DNA of 36,173 nucleotides from the NCBI RefSeq assembly GCF_000812465.1, contig NZ_JWMA01000023.1, positions 1 through 36,173 on the forward strand. The letters run 5' to 3'. Source of the stretch: Cupriavidus sp. IDO (lineage in GTDB: Bacteria; Pseudomonadota; Gammaproteobacteria; Burkholderiales; Burkholderiaceae). A program made the translations under genes and the position numbers. This document shows, one piece after another, positions 1 to 9,500 of the stretch; the stretch's first letter is position 1, and each line of letters begins with the position of its first letter. The notes under the pieces were generated by a model. That model had not been told where the DNA came from. It was given only the letters and a program-made list of their open reading frames with translations, and searched no databases.

Positions 1-239
1 GGAACGACCAGCATTGTCAAACCCAGGCCGTCCATCACCCGCAGGGCGTGCTCGAGATTGACGCCCTTGCCGTTCTCCAGCTTGGACAGCATGCCAACCG
101 AGACGCCGCAATGTTTCGCCGCCTGGTCAATGGGCATCCCGTCCCCTGCGCGGGTGGATCGAATGCGGTCGCCCAGCTGGTGAATGGTGCGAATTGTCGC
201 GCGCGACGGTGGCGTTGGATCAGGTAGTGGTCGCGGCAT
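1..239 (-). CDS. HipB-like XRE-family antitoxin/repressor, partial (C-terminus off the left edge)
   Basis: The visible product is a small helix-turn-helix protein of the XRE/Cro family. After a proline-rich N-terminus of about 20 residues comes LGDRIRSTRAGDGMPIDQA, then AKHCGVSVGMLSKLENGKG (the recognition-helix region), then NLEHALRVMDGLGLTMLVVP. The ending 'LGL-x-MLVVP' is typical of HipB, which binds the kinase toxin HipA and represses the hipBA operon. A hipA gene would lie just downstream, outside the window, so the pairing is inferred. In-frame ATG codons also exist at 254 and 299. I prefer 239 because a GGGA-type purine stretch precedes it, whereas 299 falls almost on the predicted transcription start. 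It could instead be a solitary XRE regulator. Confidence 0.7.
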   Translation of the reverse strand, partial: MPRPLPDPTPPSRATIRTIHQLGDRIRSTRAGDGMPIDQAAKHCGVSVGMLSKLENGKGVNLEHALRVMDGLGLTMLVV

Positions 240-293
240 CGGGGCTCGTCCCATGAAGAAGGCAAGCCAGCGTGAAGGCTGCTGGCCGTATTG

Positions 294-314
294 TTTCATT
301 AAAGTGAAATTATA
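294..314 (-). promoter_or_regulatory. Candidate promoter and operator of the HipB-like gene
   Basis: On the minus strand a perfect TATAAT (309-314) lies about 70 bases upstream of the chosen start. It is followed directly by the inverted repeat TTTCA-N6-TGAAA (294-309). A symmetric site overlapping the start of transcription fits autorepression by a HipB/XRE protein. No good -35 element is visible, and operator function is inferred. Confidence 0.4.
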
Positions 315-1299
<985 letters not shown>

Positions 1300-1968
1300 A
1301 TGTCGCTCCAGGAAAAACTCGACGCATTTAAGGCCGACTTCAAGGCGGGCAAACCGCCGTACAACGCGCCTCGCGAAATCCACCCGATCATGGAGCGCGC
1401 GACGGCCGAACTCATCGCCAGCGGCCAGGCCGCGCGCGCAATCAAGGCCGGCGACCGCGCGCCGCAATTCCGTCTCAAGGACCAGGACGGCAACGAAGTG
1501 TCGTCGGCCGACCTGCTCGCGAAGGGGCCGCTCGTCGTCACGTTCTATCGCGGCGTCTGGTGCCCGTATTGCAACCTCGAACTCCAGGCGATGAACGAAG
1601 CGCTGCCGCAGATCCAGGCGCTGGGTGCGAACTTAGTCGCGATCTCGCCGCAGACGGCCGTTAACAGTCGCAAGTCGGTGCGTACGAACAAGCTGGGCTT
1701 TCCGGTGCTGAACGATGCACGGGGCGAGACGGGTGCCGCATTCGGCCTGCGCTTCAACCTGCCCGACTACCTGGTCGACCTGTACAAGATGCTCAGGAAC
1801 GACCTGCCTGCGTTCAACGACGATCCGAGCTGGACGCTGCCGATGCCCGCGCGCTACGTGATCGGCCAGGACGGCATGGTGCTGTATTCCGAAGTCAACC
1901 CCGACTACACGCATCGCCCGGATCCGTCGGAAATGTTCCCGGTCCTCGAAAAGGTCGCCAACATCTGA
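1300..1968 (+). CDS. AhpC/TSA-family peroxiredoxin-like protein
   Basis: This 222-residue thioredoxin-fold protein belongs to the AhpC/TSA group. Its active-site segment is TFYRGVWCPYCNLEL, with the likely peroxidatic Cys88 and a second Cys91 in a CPYC arrangement. That arrangement is typical of the 'peroxiredoxin-like' subgroup that reduces peroxides with thiol electrons. A helical leader of about 50 residues precedes the domain, which begins near GDRAPQFRLKDQDG; the YVIGQDGMVLYSEVNPDYTHR segment is the usual late strand. The ATG at 1300 is chosen because AAGGAAA lies just before it and because the longer frame upstream is arginine-rich non-coding sequence. It is probably a cytosolic antioxidant protein. 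It converges on the LysR gene that follows. Confidence 0.88.
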   Translation: MSLQEKLDAFKADFKAGKPPYNAPREIHPIMERATAELIASGQAARAIKAGDRAPQFRLKDQDGNEVSSADLLAKGPLVVTFYRGVWCPYCNLELQAMNEALPQIQALGANLVAISPQTAVNSRKSVRTNKLGFPVLNDARGETGAAFGLRFNLPDYLVDLYKMLRNDLPAFNDDPSWTLPMPARYVIGQDGMVLYSEVNPDYTHRPDPSEMFPVLEKVANI

Positions 1969-2010
1969 TCGGTCGCCCGGGCCGCGCCGATGCAAGTGGC
2001 GCAGCTCATT

Positions 2011-2142
2011 CCCGCACCTTCCTGATCACCGGCGCGACCAAAGGCATCAGGCGCGCTCAGAGCGGCTCGTGCGCACCGGGCATCGCGTCATCGGCCGCTT
2101 TACCTCGACGGCAGTACGTCGATCGGGAAGGCGTCGTTCTGA
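2011..2142 (+). pseudogene. Short-chain dehydrogenase/reductase relic with internal deletion
   Basis: The sequence reads TFLITGATKGI, the Rossmann-fold start of an SDR (TGxxxGIG, here missing its last glycine). After a small indel, LVRTGHRVIG appears in another frame, which is the usual continuation through helix 1 and strand 2. It then jumps to YLDGSTSIGKASF followed by TGA, like the C-terminal 'VDGG-S-G' end of an SDR. The catalytic Ser-Tyr-Lys region is absent. I infer that about 200 codons were lost, so the gene cannot be functional. It lies between the peroxiredoxin and the LysR gene, and may once have been a target of that LysR. Confidence 0.55.
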
Positions 2143-2149
2143 GCGGCAA

Positions 2150-3055
2150 TCAGGCAGCCGGCATGCGTTCACCGTCCGCGAGCGCCTGTTCGACGAACTC
2201 GACGAACGCGCGCGCCCTCGCCGTCACCAGCCGGCCGGCCGGAAACACGGCCCACAGATCGATCGGCGGCAACTGCCAATCGGTCAGCACGGCCTGCACG
2301 CGCCCTGACTCCAGCTCCGGCAAAAACATCCAGCGCGACGCGACCGCCAGGCCCATGCCGCCGAGCACGGCGGTCCGCATGCCCTCGGCCGCGCTCACGC
2401 GCAGCCGGCCCGACACGGTCACCGCGACCTCGGAACCGTTCTTGTTGAACGACCACGCTTCGCCGCCGCCGCGCTGCGAATAAACGATCGCCTGATGCCG
2501 AATCAGGTCAGCCGGCGCCCTTGGCACGCCGGCACGCGCGAAGTATTCCGGCGTGCCGACGACGAGCCGCGCGCTGCGCGCAATGCGGCGTGCGGTCATC
2601 GACGAGTCGAGCAGCGTACCCATCCGCAACGCCACGTCGGTGCCCTCTTCGAGCAGATCAATGTTGCGGTCGTCGAGCGCGAGGTCGATTTCCAGGTCCG
2701 GATGGCGGTTCAGGAAGGTATCGAGCCGCGGTAGCACGTGCAGGCAGGCGAACGACACGGCCGCGCTCACGCGCAGCTTGCCGGACAGGCTCACGGACGC
2801 GTGGCGGACGACCTGCTCTGCCTCGTCGGCCTCGCGGATCGCCAGCTTGGCATGGTCGTAGAAGCGCTGGCCGGCGTCGGTCATCGTCAGCCCGCGCGTC
2901 GAGCGCAGCAGCAGGCGCACGCCAAGGCGCTCCTCGAGCTGGGCGATCGATTTGGAAATCGCGGGCTGACCGAGATCCATCCGCTTCGCGGCCGCCGAGA
3001 ACGAACCGGCTTCCACGACGCTGACATACGTTTCCATTGCCGCGAGTCGATCCAT
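2150..3055 (-). CDS. LysR-family transcriptional regulator
   Basis: A full-length 301-residue LysR protein. The N-terminal winged helix-turn-helix reads METYVSVVEAGSFSAAAKRM then LGQPAISKSIAQLEERLGVR, with the linker helix ending near residue 90. The rest is the periplasmic-binding-protein-like effector domain (LRVSAAVSFACLHVLPRL onward). The start at 3055 (MDRLAAMET) is chosen because AGGGAG lies eight bases upstream; an ATG further upstream lacks a ribosome binding site. It belongs to the subgroup that commonly controls nearby oxidoreductase genes. It is clearly paralogous to the next LysR gene. The effector is unknown. Confidence 0.92.
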   Translation of the reverse strand: MDRLAAMETYVSVVEAGSFSAAAKRMDLGQPAISKSIAQLEERLGVRLLLRSTRGLTMTDAGQRFYDHAKLAIREADEAEQVVRHASVSLSGKLRVSAAVSFACLHVLPRLDTFLNRHPDLEIDLALDDRNIDLLEEGTDVALRMGTLLDSSMTARRIARSARLVVGTPEYFARAGVPRAPADLIRHQAIVYSQRGGGEAWSFNKNGSEVAVTVSGRLRVSAAEGMRTAVLGGMGLAVASRWMFLPELESGRVQAVLTDWQLPPIDLWAVFPAGRLVTARARAFVEFVEQALADGERMPAA

Positions 3056-3680
3056 GTGCTGCATCTCCCTGTTCAAACCTGCGTCATTCCGAAGAAACTC
3101 GGCCGCCTGACCGTTCAGCCGCGGATGATGAACGACTGCGCCGAAACAGTACCCCGAGTCGCCATCGAACGCGGTCTGCCGGAACGGTTGAGGAGCGGCG
3201 CGCCGCTGGCGCGCTACGGTCGGACGACGTTCTATGGCTGTGATGCACGAGGGTATACGTATTATCCGTTCCGTCGGGAAGCATCGGCGGCGACGTCGGG
3301 ACGATGAGTCCGGCCCGCTCGCGCGTACCTACAGGTTCGAAGGCCGTGGAGGCGCTGTTCTCGGCGGCATCCAGCCCCGCCAACTAGGCGATTTACTTGA
3401 CCGGCGATCCACGTTCGCGGAAATAGTGAACGCGGCTCCCCAAAGGGCGTTGCTTGCGAACAACAGTGGGTGACATCCCCTCGCTCCTACTGGCTTTGAT
3501 TTACGTTGGATCTCAATCCCGACGATTAATTGCGTTTACGGCTTCCCCTGCGTTCCTTAGGCTACATCTTGAAAAGTCGTCAGAGCATTTGCCGACCGAT
3601 AGGTCCGACGACGAAATTCCCGACACCTCTGGGAAAACGTAGGGGCGGCACACATTCGACCTGATAATGATGAGTACGAA
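3056..3680. other. Intergenic stretch between the two LysR genes, no gene seen
   Basis: About 620 bases without a convincing gene. Short open frames exist on both strands but have Arg/Ser/Pro-rich compositions without recognisable motifs. One small observation: CGATTAATTGC at 3523-3533 recurs at 679-689. In both places T-rich sequence and GCTTC follow, as if two upstream regions share an ancestor. The promoter of the first LysR gene must lie at the left end. Confidence 0.5.
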
Positions 3681-4598
3681 CTATTGCGGTCCTTCGGCCG
3701 GTGATGGCACAGGAGGAGGCTTGAGCGTCTCCTCGACGAAGCTCACAAACGCCTTAGCCTTGGCGCTGCCGAGTCGGCCCGAAGGATAGACTGCCCATAA
3801 GTCGACGGCTGGCAAGTCCCACTCGGGAAGGACTCGCACCACTTCACCCGATGCAAGCTCGGGTGCGAACATCCAGTCCGTCGACACCGCCAGACCCATT
3901 CCAGCCAACACGGCAGCGCGAACTCCTTCGGCTGCAGTTATTCGTACTCGTCCCGCCACATCCACATCCACCGACTCTCCGTCGCGCTTGAACGACCACG
4001 CGGTCCCTCCGCCACCGCGGTCGTAGACCACGCATTCGTGCACTCCCAGTGCGCGAGGCGAGTCCGGTATGCCGGCACGGGCGAGGTAAAGCGGACTCGC
4101 CACGAGCATGCGGGAAAACTGCGCGATACGGCGCGCCGTCATCGTAGAATCGGCCAACTTGCCCAGGCGCAGGGCCACATCAATGCCCTGCTCCAAGAGA
4201 TCAACGTTCCCGTCGTCGAGCAATAGATCCACAGTGAGCCTGGGATGCCTCGACAGGAAAGTCATGAGATGCGGAACGACCCGCATTCTCGCGAACGTAA
4301 CCGTGGCACTGACGCGTAGCCGACCGGACAAGTCAGTGCTGGCCCCCTTGGCGGCCAGTTCAGCATCTTCCGCTGCTTGAATTGCTCGCCTAGCATGATC
4401 GTAGAAATTTGTGCCGGCCTCAGTCGGCGCCAGGCCGCGCGTCGAGCGAATGAGCAATCGCACACCCAACTCCGCCTCAAGCTGGGCGATAATCTTTGAT
4501 ACGGCGGGCTGACCAACGTTCAATACGCGGGCAGCACCAGAGAACGACCCTGATTCGACAACCGCGACCAGAGTCTCCATTGCAACCATTTTGTCCAT
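3681..4598 (-). CDS. LysR-family transcriptional regulator (paralogue of the neighbouring LysR)
   Basis: A full-length LysR protein of about 305 residues starting MDKMVAMETLVAVVE. Its HTH core is GSFSGAARVLNVGQPAVSK and the effector domain starts near LRVSATVTFARMRVVPHL. It matches the other LysR gene almost motif for motif (both have IDLL/VDLLE, DVALR, STMTARRIA and W-F-P-L-V landmarks), which points to duplication or to two members of one clade. A longer frame reaches 4685, but homology begins at the chosen ATG. The product may control the RND operon upstream, but this is only inferred from proximity; the truncated LysR lies between them. Confidence 0.9.
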   Translation of the reverse strand: MDKMVAMETLVAVVESGSFSGAARVLNVGQPAVSKIIAQLEAELGVRLLIRSTRGLAPTEAGTNFYDHARRAIQAAEDAELAAKGASTDLSGRLRVSATVTFARMRVVPHLMTFLSRHPRLTVDLLLDDGNVDLLEQGIDVALRLGKLADSTMTARRIAQFSRMLVASPLYLARAGIPDSPRALGVHECVVYDRGGGGTAWSFKRDGESVDVDVAGRVRITAAEGVRAAVLAGMGLAVSTDWMFAPELASGEVVRVLPEWDLPAVDLWAVYPSGRLGSAKAKAFVSFVEETLKPPPVPSPAEGPQ

Positions 4599-4744
4599 CA
4601 CCGTTTCGCAGTCGATGCTAGGAAGGCCGCCATTATGAGCGCCATTCTGATCGCTATAAAGTACAATGATCCGAGAGATAGGCATCCTCGCGCGCCGGCG
4701 GAATAGTCACCGCCAATGCTCCGCCAACGCCGCCTCATAGCAAT

Positions 4745-4989
4745 GTGGTGCTCCGCCTCTTCGATACTTGCAAAGATGCGCAAGCAACGTTCGTAGTACA
4801 TCGCACCCTCCCTCGTCACGCTCATATTCCGCGTTCTTCGGTGGACGAGCTTGACGCCAAGGCGGTCCTCTAGCACCTGCATCCCGCGTGAAACCGTCGA
4901 CTTGGTTATCCCGAGTGATTCGGCTGCACGTGTGAAGCCGCCGAGCTCAACGATTCTCGCAAATATGCGCATCAAAATAGCTTGTCCAT
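4745..4989 (-). pseudogene. LysR regulator reduced to its DNA-binding domain
   Basis: The frame encodes a good LysR HTH: MRIFARIVELGGFTRAAESL, ITKSTVSRGMQVLEDRLG, KLVHRRTRNMSVTREG, up to about residue 76 (SIEEAEHH). After this LysR similarity stops abruptly and the frame runs on as non-homologous sequence into the next gene. At the 5' end, ATGGACAAGCTA at 4989 would give the usual MDKL start, but one base is missing before MRIF, so that start is out of frame. The whole effector-binding domain is absent. It lies divergently about 250 bases from the RND adaptor gene, the usual place for the pump's own regulator (compare MexT, CeoR, BpeT). Whether the 76-residue domain is still made is unknown. 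Confidence 0.8.
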
Positions 4990-5078
4990 GGGTCGATTGC
5001 CAGAGATACGCGAACGAAAGGATAGCCTTGCTAGGGACACGTCATAGGTAGCGTGAACCCTACGCTCGGCCATAAGTG

Positions 5079-5121
5079 ATATTCCCAGGAGAATATAGTG
5101 CGCGCCATTCCTGCGTGGAAT
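5079..5121. promoter_or_regulatory. Two palindromes upstream of the RND operon, candidate regulator sites
   Basis: ATATTC-N6-GAATAT (5079-5096) and ATTCC-N5-GGAAT (5107-5121) lie in the divergent region between the truncated LysR gene and the RND adaptor. Both contain an ATTC...GAAT core, and their centres are about 27 bases apart. LysR proteins typically bind paired dyads of T-N11-A type, so these are plausible operators. Binding is inferred. Confidence 0.45.
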
Positions 5122-5236
5122 AGAAGATAGTCTGGCTGACTCACTACTGGGCTTTGCCATCGGTCCCTACACTTCGGGCAACTTCCGGCAGCGCCGTGGT
5201 CTGTCGCCGCCGCCTACACAAGTCTGGAGTGATCCC

Positions 5237-6484
5237 ATGATCAGAGAACATCAACGCAAATGGATCGCCGCGGCCGCCATCGTCGCCGCAGCGGGTATCG
5301 CAACGTCACTACTGCGTCCATGGCATGGAAGTGAGGCGATTGCAGGCACGCCGGCGGCATCCCCTCCAATGCCCGTCGAAGTCGCCCATGCAGTTGGAAG
5401 AACCATTACCGAATGGGATGAGTTCTCGGGGCGCATGGAGGCTGTCGACCGAGTTGAGATCCGGCCGCGCGTGTCCGGCACCATAGATACTGTCAACTTT
5501 CGTGAAGGCGCCACGGTAAAGAAGGGCGATCTGCTCTTTACCATTGACCCGCGGCCCTACGCGGCCGAGGTTGCACGCGCCGAGGCGGCGTTGGCCGCCG
5601 CGCAGGTTCGCGCTTCCCACGCGCAGGCCGAAAGGGCGCGCGCGCAACGGTTGCTTGATGACAATGCCATTTCCAGGCGCGAATACGACGAGCGCATCAA
5701 CACCGCGAGCGAAACAGGTGCGGATGTGCGCGGCGCGCAAGCTGCCTTGGAGTCTGCTCGCCTCAATCTCGGCTACACGCGCATTGTCGCGCCTGTTTCG
5801 GGCAAGGTATCCCGGGCCGAAATCACGGTCGGAAACCTGGTGGCCGCCGGAGCGGCTTCTCCGGCTCTGACCACGCTCGTATCCGTCTCGCCGATCTATG
5901 CAAGCTTCGATGTCGATGAGCAGAGCTATCTGCGCTTTGCCGCACCAGGTGCGGGAGGCACAAGGACTGATCTGCCGGTCTATGTAGGACTTGCCAATGA
6001 GGAAGGGCATCCGCACACAGGACGCATTCTTGCCGTTGACAATCGCATGGACGTTCGATCTGGCACCGTACGGGTGCGCGCGGTATTCAGCAATGACGAT
6101 GGCCACCTTCTCCCTGGGCTGTATGCACGAGTGAAGCTCGGTGGAGGCGTTGAACACCCGGCCGTCCTGGTCAACGATCGCGCGATTGGAACCGATCAAG
6201 GCAAGAAGTTTGTGCTTATCCTAGACAAGAGCAACAAGCTTGTCTATCGCGAAGTTGAGCTCGGTTCGGCGTTTGAAGGGCTGCGGGTCATCCGGGTAGG
6301 CATCTCTGCGGGCGAGGAAGTCGTCGTCAATGGCCTGCAACGCGTACGCCCTGGCGATACGGTAGCGCCGAAGCTGGTCAACATGGCCTATCGCAGTGAA
6401 TTGGAGGACAGATCCAATTTGCAAAGCCGGAAGCTCGCCAGTGGTTCCGACGACAGCTCGCAAAGCGTCAAATCGAAAGGCTAG
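5237..6484 (+). CDS. mexE-like: RND efflux pump periplasmic adaptor subunit (MexE-like)
   Basis: A 415-residue membrane-fusion protein that links the inner-membrane RND pump to the outer-membrane channel. An N-terminal hydrophobic segment (residues about 9-27) has no lipobox cysteine, so it is a signal or signal anchor rather than a lipoprotein. The lipoyl/barrel-sandwich half motif VEIRPRVSGTIDTVNFREGA is followed by a long alpha-hairpin rich in Ala, Arg and Glu (residues about 105-180). The second lipoyl half is YTRIVAPVSGKVSRAEITVG, then beta-barrel and membrane-proximal domains (VLVNDRAIGTDQGKKFVLI). GGAG lies seven bases before the ATG. It is the first gene of a three-gene operon; the next gene starts about 107 bases downstream. 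Similarity of the partner genes to MexF and OprN supports MexE/BpeE type. The substrates cannot be read from sequence. Confidence 0.93.
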   Translation: MIREHQRKWIAAAAIVAAAGIATSLLRPWHGSEAIAGTPAASPPMPVEVAHAVGRTITEWDEFSGRMEAVDRVEIRPRVSGTIDTVNFREGATVKKGDLLFTIDPRPYAAEVARAEAALAAAQVRASHAQAERARAQRLLDDNAISRREYDERINTASETGADVRGAQAALESARLNLGYTRIVAPVSGKVSRAEITVGNLVAAGAASPALTTLVSVSPIYASFDVDEQSYLRFAAPGAGGTRTDLPVYVGLANEEGHPHTGRILAVDNRMDVRSGTVRVRAVFSNDDGHLLPGLYARVKLGGGVEHPAVLVNDRAIGTDQGKKFVLILDKSNKLVYREVELGSAFEGLRVIRVGISAGEEVVVNGLQRVRPGDTVAPKLVNMAYRSELEDRSNLQSRKLASGSDDSSQSVKSKG

Positions 6485-6591
6485 GTGCGCCACGCGCCAA
6501 TGCCTGCACACGTCGTCGTAAATCTTTCTTCTCCCCATAGCTTTTGCCCAGTCTGGCGCCAGCCCCCGGGCAGAGCTTTGTCGAGGTCATT

Positions 6592-9500
6592 ATGAATTTC
6601 TCAAAATTCTTCATAGACAGGCCGATTTTTGCCGGGGTCTTGTCCGTGCTGATCTTCCTGATCGGTGCGATCTCGATGGCAAAGCTGCCGATTTCCGAGT
6701 ATCCAGAAGTTGTGCCTCCGACGGTCGTCGTGACGGCACAATTTCCTGGAGCGAACCCCAAGGTCATTGCCGAGACCGTAGCCACGCCGCTCGAAGAGCA
6801 AATCAACGGCGTGGAAGACATGCTTTATATGTCGTCCCAATCAACCAGCGACGGCATTCTGACGCTAACCGTCACGTTTAGGCTGGGCACCGATCCGGAC
6901 AAGGCCACGCAGCTAGTTCAGAACCGGGTTGCGCAAGCGGAGCCGCGGTTGCCAGAAGACGTGAGGCGTCTCGGCGTTACCACAGTGAAGAGCACGCCTG
7001 CGCTGACCATGGTGGTGCATTTGGTCTCACCCAACGGCCGCTACGACATGAACTACCTGCGGAACTACGCACTGCTGAATGTGCGTGACCGTCTCGCGCG
7101 GCTACGTGGCGTCGGGCAGGTACGGATGTTCGGTGCTGGCGACTACGCGATGCGTATCTGGCTGAATCCGCAGAAGATGGCGGAGCGCAAGCTTGTTTCC
7201 GCGGACGTCATGCGCGCAATCCGGGAACAAAACGTCCAGGTCGCCGCAGGGGTCATTGGTGCGTCCCCGTCCCTACCCGGAACGGACTTGCAACTTTCCG
7301 TCAACGCCCAAGGTCGCCTGACGACCGTCGAGGAGTTCGGCGATATTGTTATCCACACCTCCGACACGGGTGGCGTTACTTACCTCAAGGACATAGCTCG
7401 AATCGAACTTGGTGCCGCTGAGTACGGCATGCGCTCACTTCTTGATAACAAATCAGCTGTTGCAATTCCGCTTTACCAATCGCCGGGCTCAAACGCCATT
7501 GATATCTCCAATCAGGTTCGCGCGACCATGGCGGAGCTCGCGCAAAGCTTCCCCGATGGCGTGGAATATCGCATTGCCTATGATCCGACGCAGTTCGTGC
7601 GGGCCAGCATCGAAGCCGTAACACACACTCTTTTCGAGGCCATTGCCCTTGTAGTGCTGGTGGTGATCCTGTTCCTGCAGACGTGGCGTGCGTCGATTAT
7701 CCCCCTTCTTGCTGTTCCGGTGTCCATCGTCGGTACGTTTGGGCTGATGCATGCCTTCGGATTCTCGGTCAATGCACTCTCCCTATTCGGATTGGTCCTG
7801 GCAATTGGTGTGGTCGTCGATGATGCCATCGTTGTCGTCGAAAATGTAGAGCGCAACATCGCCGAAGGGCTGTCCCCCAAGGAGGCGACATACCGTGCCA
7901 TGCGCGAAGTAAGCGGTCCGATCATCGCCATCGCTCTAACACTGATCGCCGTCTTTGTTCCCCTGGCGTTCATGACGGGGCTCACAGGCCAGTTCTACAA
8001 ACAATTCGCGCTGACGATATCGATCTCGACCGTCATCTCGGCTTTCAACTCACTCACGCTGTCACCGGCACTGTCAGCCCTACTGCTCCGCCGCCATGAT
8101 GCTCCGAAGGATTGGCTGACCAAGCTCATGGACCGAGCGTTTGGCAAGTTCTTCGCTCGCTTCAACCAACTGTTTGGAAATAGCGCGGAGCGCTATGGCA
8201 GTGGCGTCAAGCGGGTGGTGTCGCGCAAGGGCGCCGTCTTCCTTGTCTACGGAATCATGGTTGCGGCGACCTGGGGTATGTTCGAAATGGTTCCGAAGGG
8301 CTTCGTGCCGGCACAGGACAAGCAGTACATCGTGAGCTTTGCCAAGCTGCCGGACGGGGCAACGCTAGATCGTACCGAGGACGTGATCCGTCGAATGTCC
8401 GACATTGCGATGAAGCACCCTGGTGTTGAATCGGCTATTGCCTTCCCAGGGATGTCTATCAACGGCTTCGTCAACAGTCCCAATCAGGGGATCGTTTTTG
8501 CGACGCTCAAGCCATTTGATAAACGCAAGAGCAAAGATCTCTCTGGCGCCGCGATCGCTGAGCAACTCAATGCCAAGTACGCCTCAATTCAGGAGGCTTA
8601 CATTGCGGTCTTCCCGCCCCCACCCGTTGAGGGACTCGGAACGATCGGTGGCTTCAAGATGATGATCGAGGATCATGGATCGCTGGGGTACGACGCGCTA
8701 TTCAACGCCACCAAAGCGTTCATGGATAAGGCTCGCACCACGCCAGAGCTAACCGGCGTATTCAGCAACTATCAGGTCAACGTGCCCCAGCTTGATGTAA
8801 ATCTGGACCGGGTGAAGGCCAAGCAGCTTGGCGTACCTGTCACGGACGTGTTCGACACGCTGCAAACCTATTTGGGGTCCGCGTATGTCAACGATTTCAA
8901 CAAATTCGGACGCACATACCAGGTAAAGGTACAGGCAGATGCGCCGTTCCGGGCTCATGTGGAGGATGTGCTTCAACTTAAGGCGCGCAACACCGCCGGC
9001 GATATGGTTCCCCTTTCGTCGTTGGTGACCGTCAAGCAGAGTTTCGGCCCCGACAGCGTTGTGCGCTACAACGGATTCACGGCTGCCGACCTTAATGGTG
9101 GCCCAGCTCCGGGCTTTTCTTCCGGCCAGGCGCAATCCGCAGCCGAGCGCATTGCCAGCGAAACCTTACCGAAGGGCATCAAGTTTGAATGGACAGAACT
9201 GACCTACCAGGACATCCTGGCCGGCAACGCGGGCGTGTGGATCTTCCCGCTATGCGTATTGCTGGTGTTCCTAGTGCTGGCTGCCCAATACGAAAGCCTG
9301 ACGTTGCCGCTGGCCGTGATCCTGATCGTGCCAATGAGCTTGCTGGCCGCCATGACCGGTGTTTGGCTGACGCGCGGTGACAACAACATCTTCACGCAGA
9401 TTGGCTTCATCGTGCTGGTTGGGTTGTCCGCTAAAAACGCAATCCTGATCGTGGAGTTTGCTCGCGAACTCGAGCACCGGGGCCGCACTGTGGTCCAAGC

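Noticed and set aside
5309..6199. Minus-strand frame of 296 codons opposite the RND adaptor gene
   Set aside because: It is the antisense shadow of a well-supported gene, with Arg/Ala-rich composition and no domain.
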